Shown: positions 53,085-61,803 of the stretch, piece by piece
Position numbering within the stretch: position 1 is the stretch's first letter
How the letters are laid out: every line of letters begins with the position of its first letter
The notes under the pieces: generated by a model
What the model was told of the DNA's origin: nothing
Database searches by the model: none
The model's input: the letters and a program-made list of their open reading frames with translations, nothing else
NCBI GenBank assembly: GCA_030427145.1
Contig: JAUHWT010000008.1
Span: 143,107 to 207,106, forward strand
Reading direction: 5' to 3'
DNA from: Alphaproteobacteria bacterium
GTDB taxonomy: Bacteria > Pseudomonadota > Alphaproteobacteria > Rhodobacterales > Rhodobacteraceae
DNA length: 64,000 bases
Position numbers and translations under genes: made by a program

Positions 53085-53993
53085 CTAACCATCCATCGCC
53101 GTAATCGCACCATAACACTGCGGCTCACGATGGGCGCGGAAATCAAAAATATTGCGCCGGATCTCGCCACAGCGGTCCAGATCAATCTCCGCCGTGATCA
53201 GCTCATCCCCAACGCCCTGCGCCCGCGCCACGATCTCACCGGTCGGCGCGACAATCACGCTCCCGCCGATCAGTTCACAGCCTTCCTCCAGTCCGGCCTT
53301 CGCCACCGCCACGGCCCAGAGCCCGTTCTGGTAGCACCCGGCCTGAACCGACAGTTCGTTGTGGAAATACTGCAACCGGTCATGTTCCGGCGCCGGCGGG
53401 TAATGCAGCGGCGTGTTGTAGCCCAGCATGACAAGCTCCGCGCCACCAAGCCCCAGCATCCGCCACGTCTCCGGCCAACGCCGGTCGTTGCAGATGCACA
53501 TGGCCATCTGACCACCCATGGCATCGAACACCGGAAAGCCCAGATCGCCGGTCTCGAAATACCGTTTCTCCAGATGCTGAAACGGCCGCCAGTCCTCATT
53601 CTCCCGATGCCCGGGCAGATGTATCTTGCGATATTTCCCGACGATCTCACCGGCCACCACCAGGATCGCCGTATTGAAATGCCGCCCCTCCGGCGTCAGT
53701 TCCGCGTAGCCCAGATGGAACCCCATCCCAAGATCCGCGCTCAGATCAAACAGCGGCCGCACGGCGTCATTGGGCATCGCCGTCTCAAACCACGCGTCAA
53801 TCTCCGCCTGATCTTCCGTATACCACCGCGGAAAAAACGTGGTCAGCGCCAGTTCCGGGAACACCACGACCTTCGCCCCCTGCGCATGCGCCTGTCGCAT
53901 CAGCGCGCACATCCGTGCCACCGCCGATCCCCGCGTCTCATCCCGCGCAATGGGGCCAAGCTGCGCCCCGGCGACGATCATTTTTCGGCTCAA
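53085..53993 (-). CDS. Nitrilase-superfamily N-carbamoyl-amino-acid hydrolase
   Basis: 302 residues, close to the 304 of Agrobacterium N-carbamoyl-D-amino-acid hydrolase. The catalytic triad is complete: E47 (VVFPELALTTFFPRW), K123 (KYRKIHLPGH), C168 (CICNDRRWPE). The expected reaction is hydrolysis of an N-carbamoyl amino acid to the amino acid, CO2 and ammonia. Its start overlaps the diaminopropionate ammonia-lyase stop by 4 bases, so the substrate may be a carbamoyl (ureido) derivative of a diamino acid. No hydantoinase or racemase gene is nearby, unlike the usual hydantoin setting. Confidence 0.82.
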   Translation of the reverse strand: MSRKMIVAGAQLGPIARDETRGSAVARMCALMRQAHAQGAKVVVFPELALTTFFPRWYTEDQAEIDAWFETAMPNDAVRPLFDLSADLGMGFHLGYAELTPEGRHFNTAILVVAGEIVGKYRKIHLPGHRENEDWRPFQHLEKRYFETGDLGFPVFDAMGGQMAMCICNDRRWPETWRMLGLGGAELVMLGYNTPLHYPPAPEHDRLQYFHNELSVQAGCYQNGLWAVAVAKAGLEEGCELIGGSVIVAPTGEIVARAQGVGDELITAEIDLDRCGEIRRNIFDFRAHREPQCYGAITAMDG

Positions 53994-55225
53994 GCCCGCA
54001 CCTCGTCCGCCGTTTTCCCGACCAGATGCCGGTACAGCTCCGCATCCGTATCGCCTTCGGTCCCGAACACGACCACGTCGGATTCCGGCCCCAGATCAAG
54101 CACCTTGCGCGCGTCCTGATCCCGCATCGCCTCCATCAGCCCGGCCAGCCCCGCAACGGCGGATTCACCCGCCACCACCGGCTGATCGCCACTGACCGGT
54201 AAGGCCAGCTTGCGCATCACCGTCACCGCAATCACATCCGGCAGCGCCATCACCGCATCCGAGTGATCGCGCAAAATCTCCCAGGCAAGCGCCGACACCT
54301 CACCGCAGGCCAGCCCCGCCATAATGGTATCGAGATCGCCCTCGACCGCCACCGGCTTCCCGGCCTGAATGCTCTCCAGCCAGCACGCCGCCTCGTCGGG
54401 ATCGCAGAGGATAATCCGCGGCCGCTCCGCGCCCCAGCGCCGCACCGCATTCGCCGCCACCGCCGCGGCCATGCCGCCCACACCGGTCTGCAAAAACACA
54501 TGGGTCGGCGGTGTATCGAGCGCGGAAAACGCCTCATCGGCCATAATCTCATAGCCCTGCATCACGTCGCGCGGCACATCCATATAGCCGGGATAGGACG
54601 TGTCGGAGACCACAAACCAGCCCTCCTCCGTCGCCGTCTTCTGCGCCTCGCGCACGCTGTCATCGTAGTTGCCCTGACACCGGCGGACCTCCGCGCCATA
54701 AAACGCGATGGCCTCCTTACGGGCCTGCGACACCGTCTGGTGAATGAAAATGACGCAGTTGCAGCCAAACATCTGCGCGCCCCAGGCAACCGACCGCCCG
54801 TGATTGCCATCCGTGGCACAGCACACGGTAATCTTCGCAACCTCATCCGCATGGACCCGGCCCGTCACCTCATCGGTGCCAACCGGCCGTCCCAGCCGCT
54901 TTTCCAGCCCCGAGCGCAAAAGCCGGCAAACCGCATAGGCCCCACCCAGCGCCTTGAAGCTGCCAAGCCCAAACCGCAGCCCCTCATCCTTGTAGTAGAG
55001 CCTGCGAACGCCAATCTCCTCCGCCAGCCCCGTCAGGTTCAAAAGCGGCGTCGGGCTGTACCCCTCCCAGTTCGAGATTGTGTCACGGGCCCGCTTTAGG
55101 CCCGCATCATTGAGGATGTCGTTCTGCTCATCGGTCCAGGCCGCCGTCCGGTGCCCGTGGTGATTGAGCGCAAGCGACAGACTCACATCTGTCTCAACGG
55201 GCGGCGGAACCATGGCTGAACACAT
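53990..55225 (-). CDS. dpaL: Diaminopropionate ammonia-lyase
   Basis: 411 residues, fold type II PLP enzyme. PLP lysine K91 in LGSFKALGGAYA and the catalytic aspartate D139 in CCATDGNHGRSVAWGA fit DpaL; QTGVGGMAAAVAA binds the phosphate. It converts 2,3-diaminopropionate to pyruvate and two ammonia. The ATG at 55225 has AAAAGG upstream; an ATG four codons later is possible. It follows the TRAP binding-protein gene after a strong palindromic hairpin, and is fused by overlap to the carbamoylase gene. Confidence 0.9.
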   Translation of the reverse strand: MCSAMVPPPVETDVSLSLALNHHGHRTAAWTDEQNDILNDAGLKRARDTISNWEGYSPTPLLNLTGLAEEIGVRRLYYKDEGLRFGLGSFKALGGAYAVCRLLRSGLEKRLGRPVGTDEVTGRVHADEVAKITVCCATDGNHGRSVAWGAQMFGCNCVIFIHQTVSQARKEAIAFYGAEVRRCQGNYDDSVREAQKTATEEGWFVVSDTSYPGYMDVPRDVMQGYEIMADEAFSALDTPPTHVFLQTGVGGMAAAVAANAVRRWGAERPRIILCDPDEAACWLESIQAGKPVAVEGDLDTIMAGLACGEVSALAWEILRDHSDAVMALPDVIAVTVMRKLALPVSGDQPVVAGESAVAGLAGLMEAMRDQDARKVLDLGPESDVVVFGTEGDTDAELYRHLVGKTADEVRA

Positions 55226-55244
55226 GAAAAAACCTTTTGGTGAG

Positions 55245-55268
55245 GGAGCGCCCGGATCCGGGCGCTCC
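55245..55268 (-). promoter_or_regulatory. 24-bp palindromic hairpin between dctP-like gene and dpaL
   Basis: A perfect palindrome centred on GGATCC (10-bp stem GGAGCGCCCG, GATC loop), 6 bases after the TRAP binding-protein stop. A T6 run (55227-55232) follows only 12 bases later, so partial termination or 3'-end stabilisation are both possible. It would lower dpaL expression relative to the binding protein. Confidence 0.6.
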
Positions 55269-55274
55269 GGTAAG

Positions 55275-56306
55275 TCAAAAGTCTGCGTTCTCTTCTTCTA
55301 TGGATGCCATCATCGCGTCAAGCATGGCGGTGCCTTCCTCGCCAAACTGCTCCCCGATCAGCTCCCGCACCGCAGGCTGTGCCGCATCGGCAAATTTCGC
55401 CTGTTCCTCGGGGGTTACGACATTAACCTCCATCTTCTCCATAAGCGCCGGCAGACCCTTGGCAGAGGCCTCAATCACCCGGCTCATGGACCGTCCGGCC
55501 TCTGTCGCCACATCCGACGCCCAGGAAATCAGGTACTGGTCCTCCTCACTCAGACCCTCAAGGAATTCCCTGTTCATCGTCCAGATATACGGCGTAATCA
55601 GATGGTTGGTGACCGAAAGATACTGCTGCACCTCATCAAACTTCGCGAAGGCGATAATCGGCACCGGATTCATCTGCCCGTCCGCAACACCCGTCTGCAG
55701 CGCGGTATAGACCTCAGCCCAGGGCAAAGGCGTCGGCTGCCCGCCCAGCGAGGAAATCATCGCCTCATGGGTCGGCAGCGTCATGGTCCGGATCCGCTGA
55801 CCCTCCATATCGGCCACCGTGGCAATCGGACCCTTGCCGGAGGTAAAGGCAAAGAACCCGCCACTGTCGATCAGCCCCAGAACCTCAAGCCCCGTCGCCT
55901 CCTCCAGGTCGGCCACAAACGCCTGACCGAATGAGCTGTCATCATCGATCACCTTCGAGGCCACACCAATGTTCGGGAAAGCAAACGGAATGTCGAACAC
56001 ACCCACCAACGGGTAATGCTGCGCCATACCGCCCGAGGAGGAAATCGTGCTTTCCACCAGACCGGAGCGGACCTGCTCGATCACCTCATTGTCCTTGCCC
56101 AGCTGACCGTTGGGGAAGAGCTGCACCTCGATCCGCCCGTTGGAATTGGATTCCACCAGCGATTTGAACACCGACGCCATTGCGCCGGAATGGCTCTCAA
56201 ACGGATCTTCCGGGTTCAGATGCGCCAGACGAATGGTGATGTCCTGGGCCAGCGCCGGTCCAGCCAGCAGCCCGGCGGCCAGTGCGGCGGCTATCGTCTT
56301 TTTCAT
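55275..56306 (-). CDS. TRAP transporter substrate-binding protein (DctP type)
   Basis: 343 residues, signal peptide MKKTIAAALAAGLLAGPALA. DctP fold (ITIRLAHLNPEDPFESHSGAMASVFKSLVE, IEVQLFPNGQLGKDNEVIEQVRSG, with the ligand-binding arginine region GQRIRTMTLPTHEAM). Periplasmic component of the TRAP importer; the ligand is an organic acid or zwitterion. The dpaL-carbamoylase genes downstream point to a diamino or ureido acid. ATG 56306 preceded by GGAAAGGAACC. Confidence 0.9.
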   Translation of the reverse strand: MKKTIAAALAAGLLAGPALAQDITIRLAHLNPEDPFESHSGAMASVFKSLVESNSNGRIEVQLFPNGQLGKDNEVIEQVRSGLVESTISSSGGMAQHYPLVGVFDIPFAFPNIGVASKVIDDDSSFGQAFVADLEEATGLEVLGLIDSGGFFAFTSGKGPIATVADMEGQRIRTMTLPTHEAMISSLGGQPTPLPWAEVYTALQTGVADGQMNPVPIIAFAKFDEVQQYLSVTNHLITPYIWTMNREFLEGLSEEDQYLISWASDVATEAGRSMSRVIEASAKGLPALMEKMEVNVVTPEEQAKFADAAQPAVRELIGEQFGEEGTAMLDAMMASIEEENADF

Positions 56307-56341
56307 TGGGGTTCCTTTCCTGTTGGATTTATCGCCCGGCC

Positions 56342-57625
56342 TCACAGGCCAAGCAGTCTTGGGATGAAGAGGGTAAGATCCGACCAGAACGCCACGATCA
56401 GCAAAATCGCGACCTCGGCCAGGATAAACGGCCAAAGCTCCCGCGTGATGCTCTCGACCTTCTCACCCGTCACGGAGGCCAGCACAAACAGACAGGCCCC
56501 CACCGGCGGCGTCATCAGTGATATGTTGAGCGCCAGAATAATCATGATCCCCGCATGAACCGGGTCCATGCCAATCTGCAACGTCAGCGGCGCCAATACC
56601 GGCGCCAGAATGATCAGCGTGGCATTGATATCCATCACCAGCCCGATCAGCAGAAGAAGCAGCAAAATCAGCCCGACAATCACCATCGGATTGTCCGACA
56701 CCGACAGCATGCCCTTCGCGATCGCCTGCGGGATCTGATTGAACGTCATCCACCAGCCCAGGATCGACGCCGCCGCAATAATGAGGAAAATCACCCCCGT
56801 GATCCGCGTCGTCCGCACCCCGATCTCATAGAGATCCCGCCAGGTCAGCGCCCGGTAAATCACACCGCCAACAACAAGCGCATAGGCCACCGCAATCGCC
56901 GCGGCCTCCGTCGGCGTGGCAAACCCGCCCAAAATCGCGGCCAGAATAAACACCGGCAGCAGCGCCGCCAGAAACCCTTCGCGCAACGCCGCCCAAACCG
57001 CTCGCAGGCTCGGCCGCCCCTCCCCTTTGGGCAGGTTCTTCCGCTTCGCCGTCAGCGCAATCACCGCCATACAGATCAGACAGATCAGCAGCCCCGGCAA
57101 AATCCCCGCCGCAAACAGCCCGGCAATGGAAACCCCCATGATCGAGCCGTAGATAATCGCCAGCGTCGATGGTGGAATGGTCGGCCCAATGATCGACCCC
57201 GCCGCCGTCACAGCGCAGGCATATGATTTCGAATATCCCGACTTCTGCATCGCCGGAACCAGCGTGTTGCCAAACGCCGCCGCATCCGCCGTGGCCGAGC
57301 CGGTAATGCCCGCGAACATAACGCTCGCCACCATGTTCGAATGGGCCATGCCCCCGCGCAGCCAGCCCACCAGCGCATTCGCCAGCTTCACCAGCCCCTG
57401 CGTAATGCCGGAGCGGTTCATGATCTCGCCCGCCAGAATGAAAAACGGCATCGCCAGAAACGGAAACAGATCGAGCCCCGCGAACATCCGGTCCGGGACC
57501 ATCTGCAAAAACCGCGGCCCCATGCCAATGATCCCGATCAGACCCGCAATCCCAATGGTGAAACCAACCGGCATCCCGAAGGCCAGAAGCCCGAAAAACG
57601 CCACCGCGACCGCCAGTTCCTCCAT
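56342..57625 (-). CDS. TRAP transporter large permease (DctM type)
   Basis: 427 residues, about 12 membrane helices. DctM signatures: FPFLAMPFFILAGEIMNRSG, GSATADAAAFGNTLVPAMQKSGYSK, PTEAAAIAVAYALVVG. Forms the Na+-driven membrane unit with DctQ. Its ATG overlaps the DctQ stop (ATGA). Confidence 0.93.
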   Translation of the reverse strand: MEELAVAVAFFGLLAFGMPVGFTIGIAGLIGIIGMGPRFLQMVPDRMFAGLDLFPFLAMPFFILAGEIMNRSGITQGLVKLANALVGWLRGGMAHSNMVASVMFAGITGSATADAAAFGNTLVPAMQKSGYSKSYACAVTAAGSIIGPTIPPSTLAIIYGSIMGVSIAGLFAAGILPGLLICLICMAVIALTAKRKNLPKGEGRPSLRAVWAALREGFLAALLPVFILAAILGGFATPTEAAAIAVAYALVVGGVIYRALTWRDLYEIGVRTTRITGVIFLIIAAASILGWWMTFNQIPQAIAKGMLSVSDNPMVIVGLILLLLLLIGLVMDINATLIILAPVLAPLTLQIGMDPVHAGIMIILALNISLMTPPVGACLFVLASVTGEKVESITRELWPFILAEVAILLIVAFWSDLTLFIPRLLGL

Positions 57626-58197
57626 CAGTCCTCTCCCGGATCAACAAGCGACGCACCGGTGCTGTCCGGCGCGGTGTCCGCGTAAAAATCATGCACGGCC
57701 GTCAGGGCCAGCTGAACGCACGCAACAAGTGACGCCAGCGGAACGCCCAGGAACGGATACCCCTTGGGAAGCCCGTAAATCATCGTCAGCCGCGAAAACC
57801 CGCGCACCGCGAAGCCCACGCCGTAGAGAAACAGAACCAGGAAAAACACGAAAGCGAGTGCCGAGAAAAACACCGCCAGCCAGCGCCGCACCACCGCGGG
57901 CAGCCGCCCAAACACAAACTCGACGCCAATATGCTCCCGATGCGCAATGCCCGACGACACCGCCAGCAGAGCCATCCAGATCATCAGATACCGCGCCAGT
58001 TCCTCGGTAAACGTCAGGGGCAGAGGAATAACATACCGGACCAGAACCCCGAGCCAAACATCCAGCACCAGCACAACCAGCAGAGCGACACAGATCCGCT
58101 CAACAAACCAGTTGATCCTCAGACTGAGGCTCTCCGCCCTTTGTGCAATCGTGGACAACCGGCTTCCCCCTGTGGACTTCCGAATCCGTCGATGCAT
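57625..58197 (-). CDS. TRAP transporter small permease (DctQ type)
   Basis: 190 residues with four membrane helices (about 30-50, 65-85, 105-125 and 145-165) and the DctQ segment FTEELARYLMIWMALLAVSSGIAHREHIGVEF. ATG at 58197 is chosen; a TTG two codons upstream lacks a better site. First gene of the minus-strand operon dctQ-dctM-dctP-dpaL-carbamoylase. Divergent from nasT. Confidence 0.9.
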   Translation of the reverse strand: MHRRIRKSTGGSRLSTIAQRAESLSLRINWFVERICVALLVVLVLDVWLGVLVRYVIPLPLTFTEELARYLMIWMALLAVSSGIAHREHIGVEFVFGRLPAVVRRWLAVFFSALAFVFFLVLFLYGVGFAVRGFSRLTMIYGLPKGYPFLGVPLASLVACVQLALTAVHDFYADTAPDSTGASLVDPGED

Positions 58198-58390
58198 GAA
58201 CAATACCCGACCAGCCTGAAATAGCGGGACTGTTTTTTTACCACTTCAATCGCCGAAAACGGCGCATCAATCGGCAAATTCCAGCTTTCTGCCTGTTTTC
58301 GCGCCATTCACCGGCAAATTTCGCCATGCCGCGTACCGGTTTTTGCGTTTGCGAACGACCTCCCCGGATCAATCGGATAAATCTGCGCCC

Positions 58391-58975
58391 GTGAATGGCG
58401 ATCTGAAAATCCTCGTTGTGGAATCCGAGCCGGCCAAGGCGCATGACATCATTGATGCGCTCAAGGATGGCGGCTGGTCGGAGGTCACGGTGATCGCCGA
58501 CACGTCCTCGCTCGACCGGACCCTGCGACGGCTCGACCCCGACATTGTCCTCATCGACCTCGCCAACCCCAGCCGCGATACGCTCGAACATCTCAGCCTC
58601 GTTTCCGACGCCCGCTCCCGCCCGGTGGCCATGTTCGTGGACCAGAGCGACGGCGCCATGACCCAGGCCGCCATCGCCGCGGGCGTCTCGGCCTATGTGG
58701 TCAACGGCCTGCAAAAGGACCGCATCAAACCGGTATTGGAAACGGCCATCGCCCGGTTCAACATGATCCGCAACATGCGCACCGAGCTCGACGCCGCCAA
58801 ACAGGCGCTGGCCGACCGCAAAACCATCGACCGCGCCAAGGGCCACCTGATGCGCGCCCGCCAGATCTCGGAAGAGGAAGCCTACGGTCTCCTGCGCAAA
58901 ACCGCGATGGACCAGGGCCGCAAGGTCATCGACGTGGCGACCGCGCTGGTCACATCCATGGAACTCCTCCAATGA
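58391..58975 (+). CDS. nasT: ANTAR-domain response regulator NasT
   Basis: 194 residues. Pseudo-receiver/receiver domain (residues 5-120; D56 in IVLIDLANP), a coiled-coil linker (RTELDAAKQALADRKTIDRAKGHLM) and a C-terminal ANTAR RNA-binding domain (ISEEEAYGLLRKTAMDQGRKVIDVA). NasT binds two-hexaloop leader RNA and prevents termination before nitrate assimilation genes. GTG start at 58391 gives the family N-terminus; TTG 58343 is less likely. Overlaps nasS (ATGA). Its target is visible at 60242-60353. Confidence 0.9.
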   Translation: MNGDLKILVVESEPAKAHDIIDALKDGGWSEVTVIADTSSLDRTLRRLDPDIVLIDLANPSRDTLEHLSLVSDARSRPVAMFVDQSDGAMTQAAIAAGVSAYVVNGLQKDRIKPVLETAIARFNMIRNMRTELDAAKQALADRKTIDRAKGHLMRARQISEEEAYGLLRKTAMDQGRKVIDVATALVTSMELLQ

Positions 58976-60141
58976 GCCGGGAGGTCCAGTGCGGCTTTCT
59001 TCCCCTTGTGGACAGCGCGCCGCTCATCATCGCCCAGGAACTGGAATTCGCGGCTGAGGAGGGCCTGAACCTCAAACTGGTGCGCCAACCCTCCTGGTCC
59101 GCCCTGCGCGACATGCTCGCCCTCGGCCATATCCAGTTCGCCCACATGCTCTCCCCCATGCCCATCGCCATGTCGCTGGGTCTCGGGGGAATGCCCGCCC
59201 ATATCGACGCGCTGATGGTCATGTCCGTGAACGGCACCGTCATTGGCGTCTCCGGCGATCTGGCCGACAGCATGCAGGCGGGCGGCTGGACCAACCGCTT
59301 CCGCGACCCCGTCGCCACCGCGCAGGCCCTTTTCGCGGCCCGCACCGACCGCATCCGCATCGGGGTGCCCTTCCCCTTCTCCATGCACCGGCTCCTGCTC
59401 GACTACTGGCTGACCCGTGACCCGGAGTTCGATCTCAACCGCATCGAGGTCGTCACCGTCCCGCCGCCGCAAATGGCCAATGCCGTGCGCGATGGCGAGC
59501 TGGACATGTTCTGCGTGGGCGAGCCCTGGGGCTCCGTCGCGGTCCAGCAGAGCGGCGCCTCCCTCATCCTTCCCGGCGCCGCCATCTGGCAGTTCGCTCC
59601 GGAAAAAATCCTCGGCGTCCGCCACGACTGGGCCGAACTGAACCCCGAAACCTGTCTCGCCATGATCCGCGCCATCTACCGCGCCGCGCGCTGGCTGGAC
59701 AAAAAGGACAACAAACCGCTCGCCGCCGAAATTCTCGCGCGGAGCCAGCATCTCGACCTGCCCGACCACGCCATCAACCCCGCCCTGACCGGCACCATCC
59801 CGGTCCGCCTTGGCGCGGCCCCGGTCGACACGCGCAACCTTCTCTTCTTCCACCGCCGCGCCGCGAACTTCCCCTGGCGCAGCCAGGCCGCCTGGATCGC
59901 CGACCGCCTCGCGCGCATTCACAACATCGACGACACGACCGCAAACGCCACCGCCCGCGAGTGTTTCCGCACCGATTTTTACCGCAATGCCCTCATGCCG
60001 CTCGGCGTCGATCTGCCCGGCGCATCGGGCAAAATCGAGGGCGCGATGAAGCACGAAACCGTGGTCGCCTCCACCAGGGGCCAGATGATTCTGGGCCCCG
60101 ACGCCTTCCTCGATGGCGCTTTTTTTGACTTTCGACTCTAA
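58972..60141 (+). CDS. nasS: NasS nitrate sensor (NrtA-like, cytoplasmic)
   Basis: 389 residues of the NrtA/NasS nitrate-binding family (VQCGFLPLVDSAPLIIAQELEFAAEEGLNLKLVRQPSW, QFAHMLSPMPIAMSLGLGG, DMFCVGEPWGSVAV). No signal peptide, which separates it from the transporter protein NrtA and marks it as cytoplasmic NasS, which holds NasT when nitrate is absent. Coupled to nasT by overlap. Its product is homologous to the nrtA product encoded 240 bp downstream. Confidence 0.9.
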   Translation: MSREVQCGFLPLVDSAPLIIAQELEFAAEEGLNLKLVRQPSWSALRDMLALGHIQFAHMLSPMPIAMSLGLGGMPAHIDALMVMSVNGTVIGVSGDLADSMQAGGWTNRFRDPVATAQALFAARTDRIRIGVPFPFSMHRLLLDYWLTRDPEFDLNRIEVVTVPPPQMANAVRDGELDMFCVGEPWGSVAVQQSGASLILPGAAIWQFAPEKILGVRHDWAELNPETCLAMIRAIYRAARWLDKKDNKPLAAEILARSQHLDLPDHAINPALTGTIPVRLGAAPVDTRNLLFFHRRAANFPWRSQAAWIADRLARIHNIDDTTANATARECFRTDFYRNALMPLGVDLPGASGKIEGAMKHETVVASTRGQMILGPDAFLDGAFFDFRL

Positions 60142-60165
60142 TTTCCGGTCAAAAAAAAGGCACAT

Positions 60166-60178
60166 GCTGCGACGCAGC
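60166..60178. promoter_or_regulatory. PhaR-like palindrome, copy 3
   Basis: GCTGCGACGCAGC, a perfect palindrome around a central A, 24 bp after the nasS stop. Its core CTGC-GAC-GCAG exactly fits CTGC-N3-GCAG. Shares CTGCGWCGCA with the site at 38546-38560. It lies upstream of the nrtA leader, so it could affect nrt transcription. Confidence 0.38.
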
Positions 60179-60241
60179 GAAAAAATAACCCGTTTCGCGA
60201 GTTTCCTTTTGAAAGTGTGAACGTTTCGTTTCACCCTGGGG

Positions 60242-60284
60242 TCAGGGCAAAGACGCCTGATACCGATCAACAAGGTAGTTGGTC
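60242..60284 (+). ncRNA. Two-hexaloop ANTAR leader RNA upstream of nrtA
   Basis: Hairpin 1 (60242-60260): TCAGG(G)C / GCCTGA stem with hexaloop AAAGAC at 60249-60254. Hairpin 2 (60265-60284): GATCAAC / GTTGGTC stem with hexaloop AAGGTA at 60272-60277. Both loops have A at position 1 and G at position 4, the defining bases for ANTAR protein recognition, and a four-base linker separates them. Followed by an intrinsic terminator before nrtA, and nasT-nasS is directly upstream. NasT binding should allow read-through when nitrate is present. Confidence 0.88.
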
Positions 60285-60301
60285 ACCGAATTCCGAGCAC
60301 C

Positions 60302-60353
60302 GCCGTTCGATCCTGCATGCCCTCTTCAGCGTGTCCGATCGTGCGGCTTTTTT
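60302..60353 (+). terminator. Attenuator terminator of the nrt leader
   Basis: GCCG (60302-60305) and CGATC (60308-60312) pair with GATCG (60337-60341) and CGGC (60344-60347) around a 2x2 internal loop, followed at once by TTTTTT (60348-60353). It ends 27 bases before the nrtA ATG. The expected default is termination, relieved by NasT bound to the upstream hexaloops. Confidence 0.8.
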
Positions 60354-60379
60354 GCTTTCCAAATCAGGGACAACCACCC

Positions 60380-61747
60380 ATGAAAACGCTCCACTGGCTC
60401 CTTGCCTGCTCCGCCCTCGTAGCCGCCCCCGCCAGCGCCGATTACCTCGACGTTGAGAAGGACGAACTCACCCTCGGCTTCATCAAACTGACCGACATGG
60501 CCCCCCTCGCCGTCGCCTACGAGATGGGCTTCTTCGAGGACGAGGGGCTTTACGTCACCCTCGAGGCCCAGGCCAACTGGAAGGTGCTGCTCGATGGCGT
60601 CATCGACGGCCAGCTCGACGGCGCTCACATGCTCGCCGGACAGCCCCTCGCCTCCACCATCGGCTTCGGCACCGAGGCCCACATCATCACGCCCTTCTCC
60701 ATGGATCTCAACGGCAACGGCATCACCGTCTCCAACGGGATCTGGGAGGAAATGAAGCGCCACGTGCCGCTCATGGACGACGGCCGCCCGCAGCACCCGA
60801 TCTCCGCCAGCGCCCTCGCACCGGTGGTCGAGGACTACCGCGACCAGGGCATCCCCTTCAACATGGGCATGGTGTTCCCGGTCTCCACGCACAACTATGA
60901 ATTGCGCTACTGGCTCGCAGCCGGCGGCCTTGAGCCCGGCTACTATTCCCCCGACGACATCTCGGGCCAGATCGGTGCCGACGTGCTTCTCTCCGTCACC
61001 CCGCCACCGCAGATGCCCGCCACAATGGAAGCCGGCACAATCTTCGGCTACTGCGTCGGCGAGCCCTGGAACCAGCAGGCCGTCTTCAAGGGCATCGGCG
61101 TCCCGGTCATCACCGACTATGAGCTGTGGAAAAACAACCCGGAGAAAGTCTTTGGAATCTCAGCCCAATTTGCCGAGGAAAACCCAAACACCACCCTCGC
61201 CCTGACCAAGGCGCTCATCCGCGCGGCCATGTGGCTCGACGAGAATGAGAACGCCAACCGCGGCGAGGCCGTCGAAATCCTCTCCCGCTCCGAATACGTG
61301 GGCGCCGACGAGGAAGTCATCGCCGCCTCCATGACCGGCACGTTCGAATACGAAAAGGGCGACGTCCGCGAGGTCCCCGACTTCAACGTCTTCTTCCGCT
61401 ACAATGCAACCTATCCGTTCTATTCCGACGCCATCTGGTACCTGACCCAGATGCGCCGCTGGGGCCAGATCTCCGAGCCGAAAACCGACGAGTGGTTCAT
61501 TGAAACCGCCCAGGACGTCTACCGCCCCGACATCTATCTTGAGGCCGCACAGCTTCTCGTGGATGACGGCCTGGCCGACGCCGCCGACTTCCCCTGGGAC
61601 AGCGACGGCTTCAAGGAAGCCACCCCGGCCGAGGACATCATCGACGGCATCCCCTATGACGGCCGCCAGCCAAACGCCTACCTCGAAAGCCTGCCCATCG
61701 GCTTGAAGGGCGATCAGATCATCGTTGGAAACGAGGTTCAGGGCTGA
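60380..61747 (+). CDS. nrtA: Nitrate ABC transporter substrate-binding protein
   Basis: 455 residues with a signal peptide ([19 protein letters not shown]). NrtA fold: [73 protein letters not shown]. Periplasmic capture of nitrate (or nitrite). ATG 60380 chosen over an in-frame upstream start because of the signal peptide and the leader. Expression is controlled by the ANTAR leader. The stop codon is embedded in a hairpin. Confidence 0.92.
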   Translation: MKTLHWLLACSALVAAPASADYLDVEKDELTLGFIKLTDMAPLAVAYEMGFFEDEGLYVTLEAQANWKVLLDGVIDGQLDGAHMLAGQPLASTIGFGTEAHIITPFSMDLNGNGITVSNGIWEEMKRHVPLMDDGRPQHPISASALAPVVEDYRDQGIPFNMGMVFPVSTHNYELRYWLAAGGLEPGYYSPDDISGQIGADVLLSVTPPPQMPATMEAGTIFGYCVGEPWNQQAVFKGIGVPVITDYELWKNNPEKVFGISAQFAEENPNTTLALTKALIRAAMWLDENENANRGEAVEILSRSEYVGADEEVIAASMTGTFEYEKGDVREVPDFNVFFRYNATYPFYSDAIWYLTQMRRWGQISEPKTDEWFIETAQDVYRPDIYLEAAQLLVDDGLADAADFPWDSDGFKEATPAEDIIDGIPYDGRQPNAYLESLPIGLKGDQIIVGNEVQG

Positions 61748-61758
61748 GGCCCTGAACC
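61735..61758 (+). promoter_or_regulatory. Hairpin with the nrtA stop codon in its loop
   Basis: GGTTCAGGGC (61735-61744) pairs perfectly with GCCCTGAACC (61749-61758); the four-base loop TGAG contains the nrtA stop TGA (61745-61747). No T-run follows. Likely stabilises the nrtA part of the mRNA or slows ribosomes at the end; lower expression of nrtB is expected. Confidence 0.6.
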
Positions 61759-61803
61759 CCTCCCACCCCCATCTGACCCGAACAGACAGGCAGGATCCAT
61801 CAC

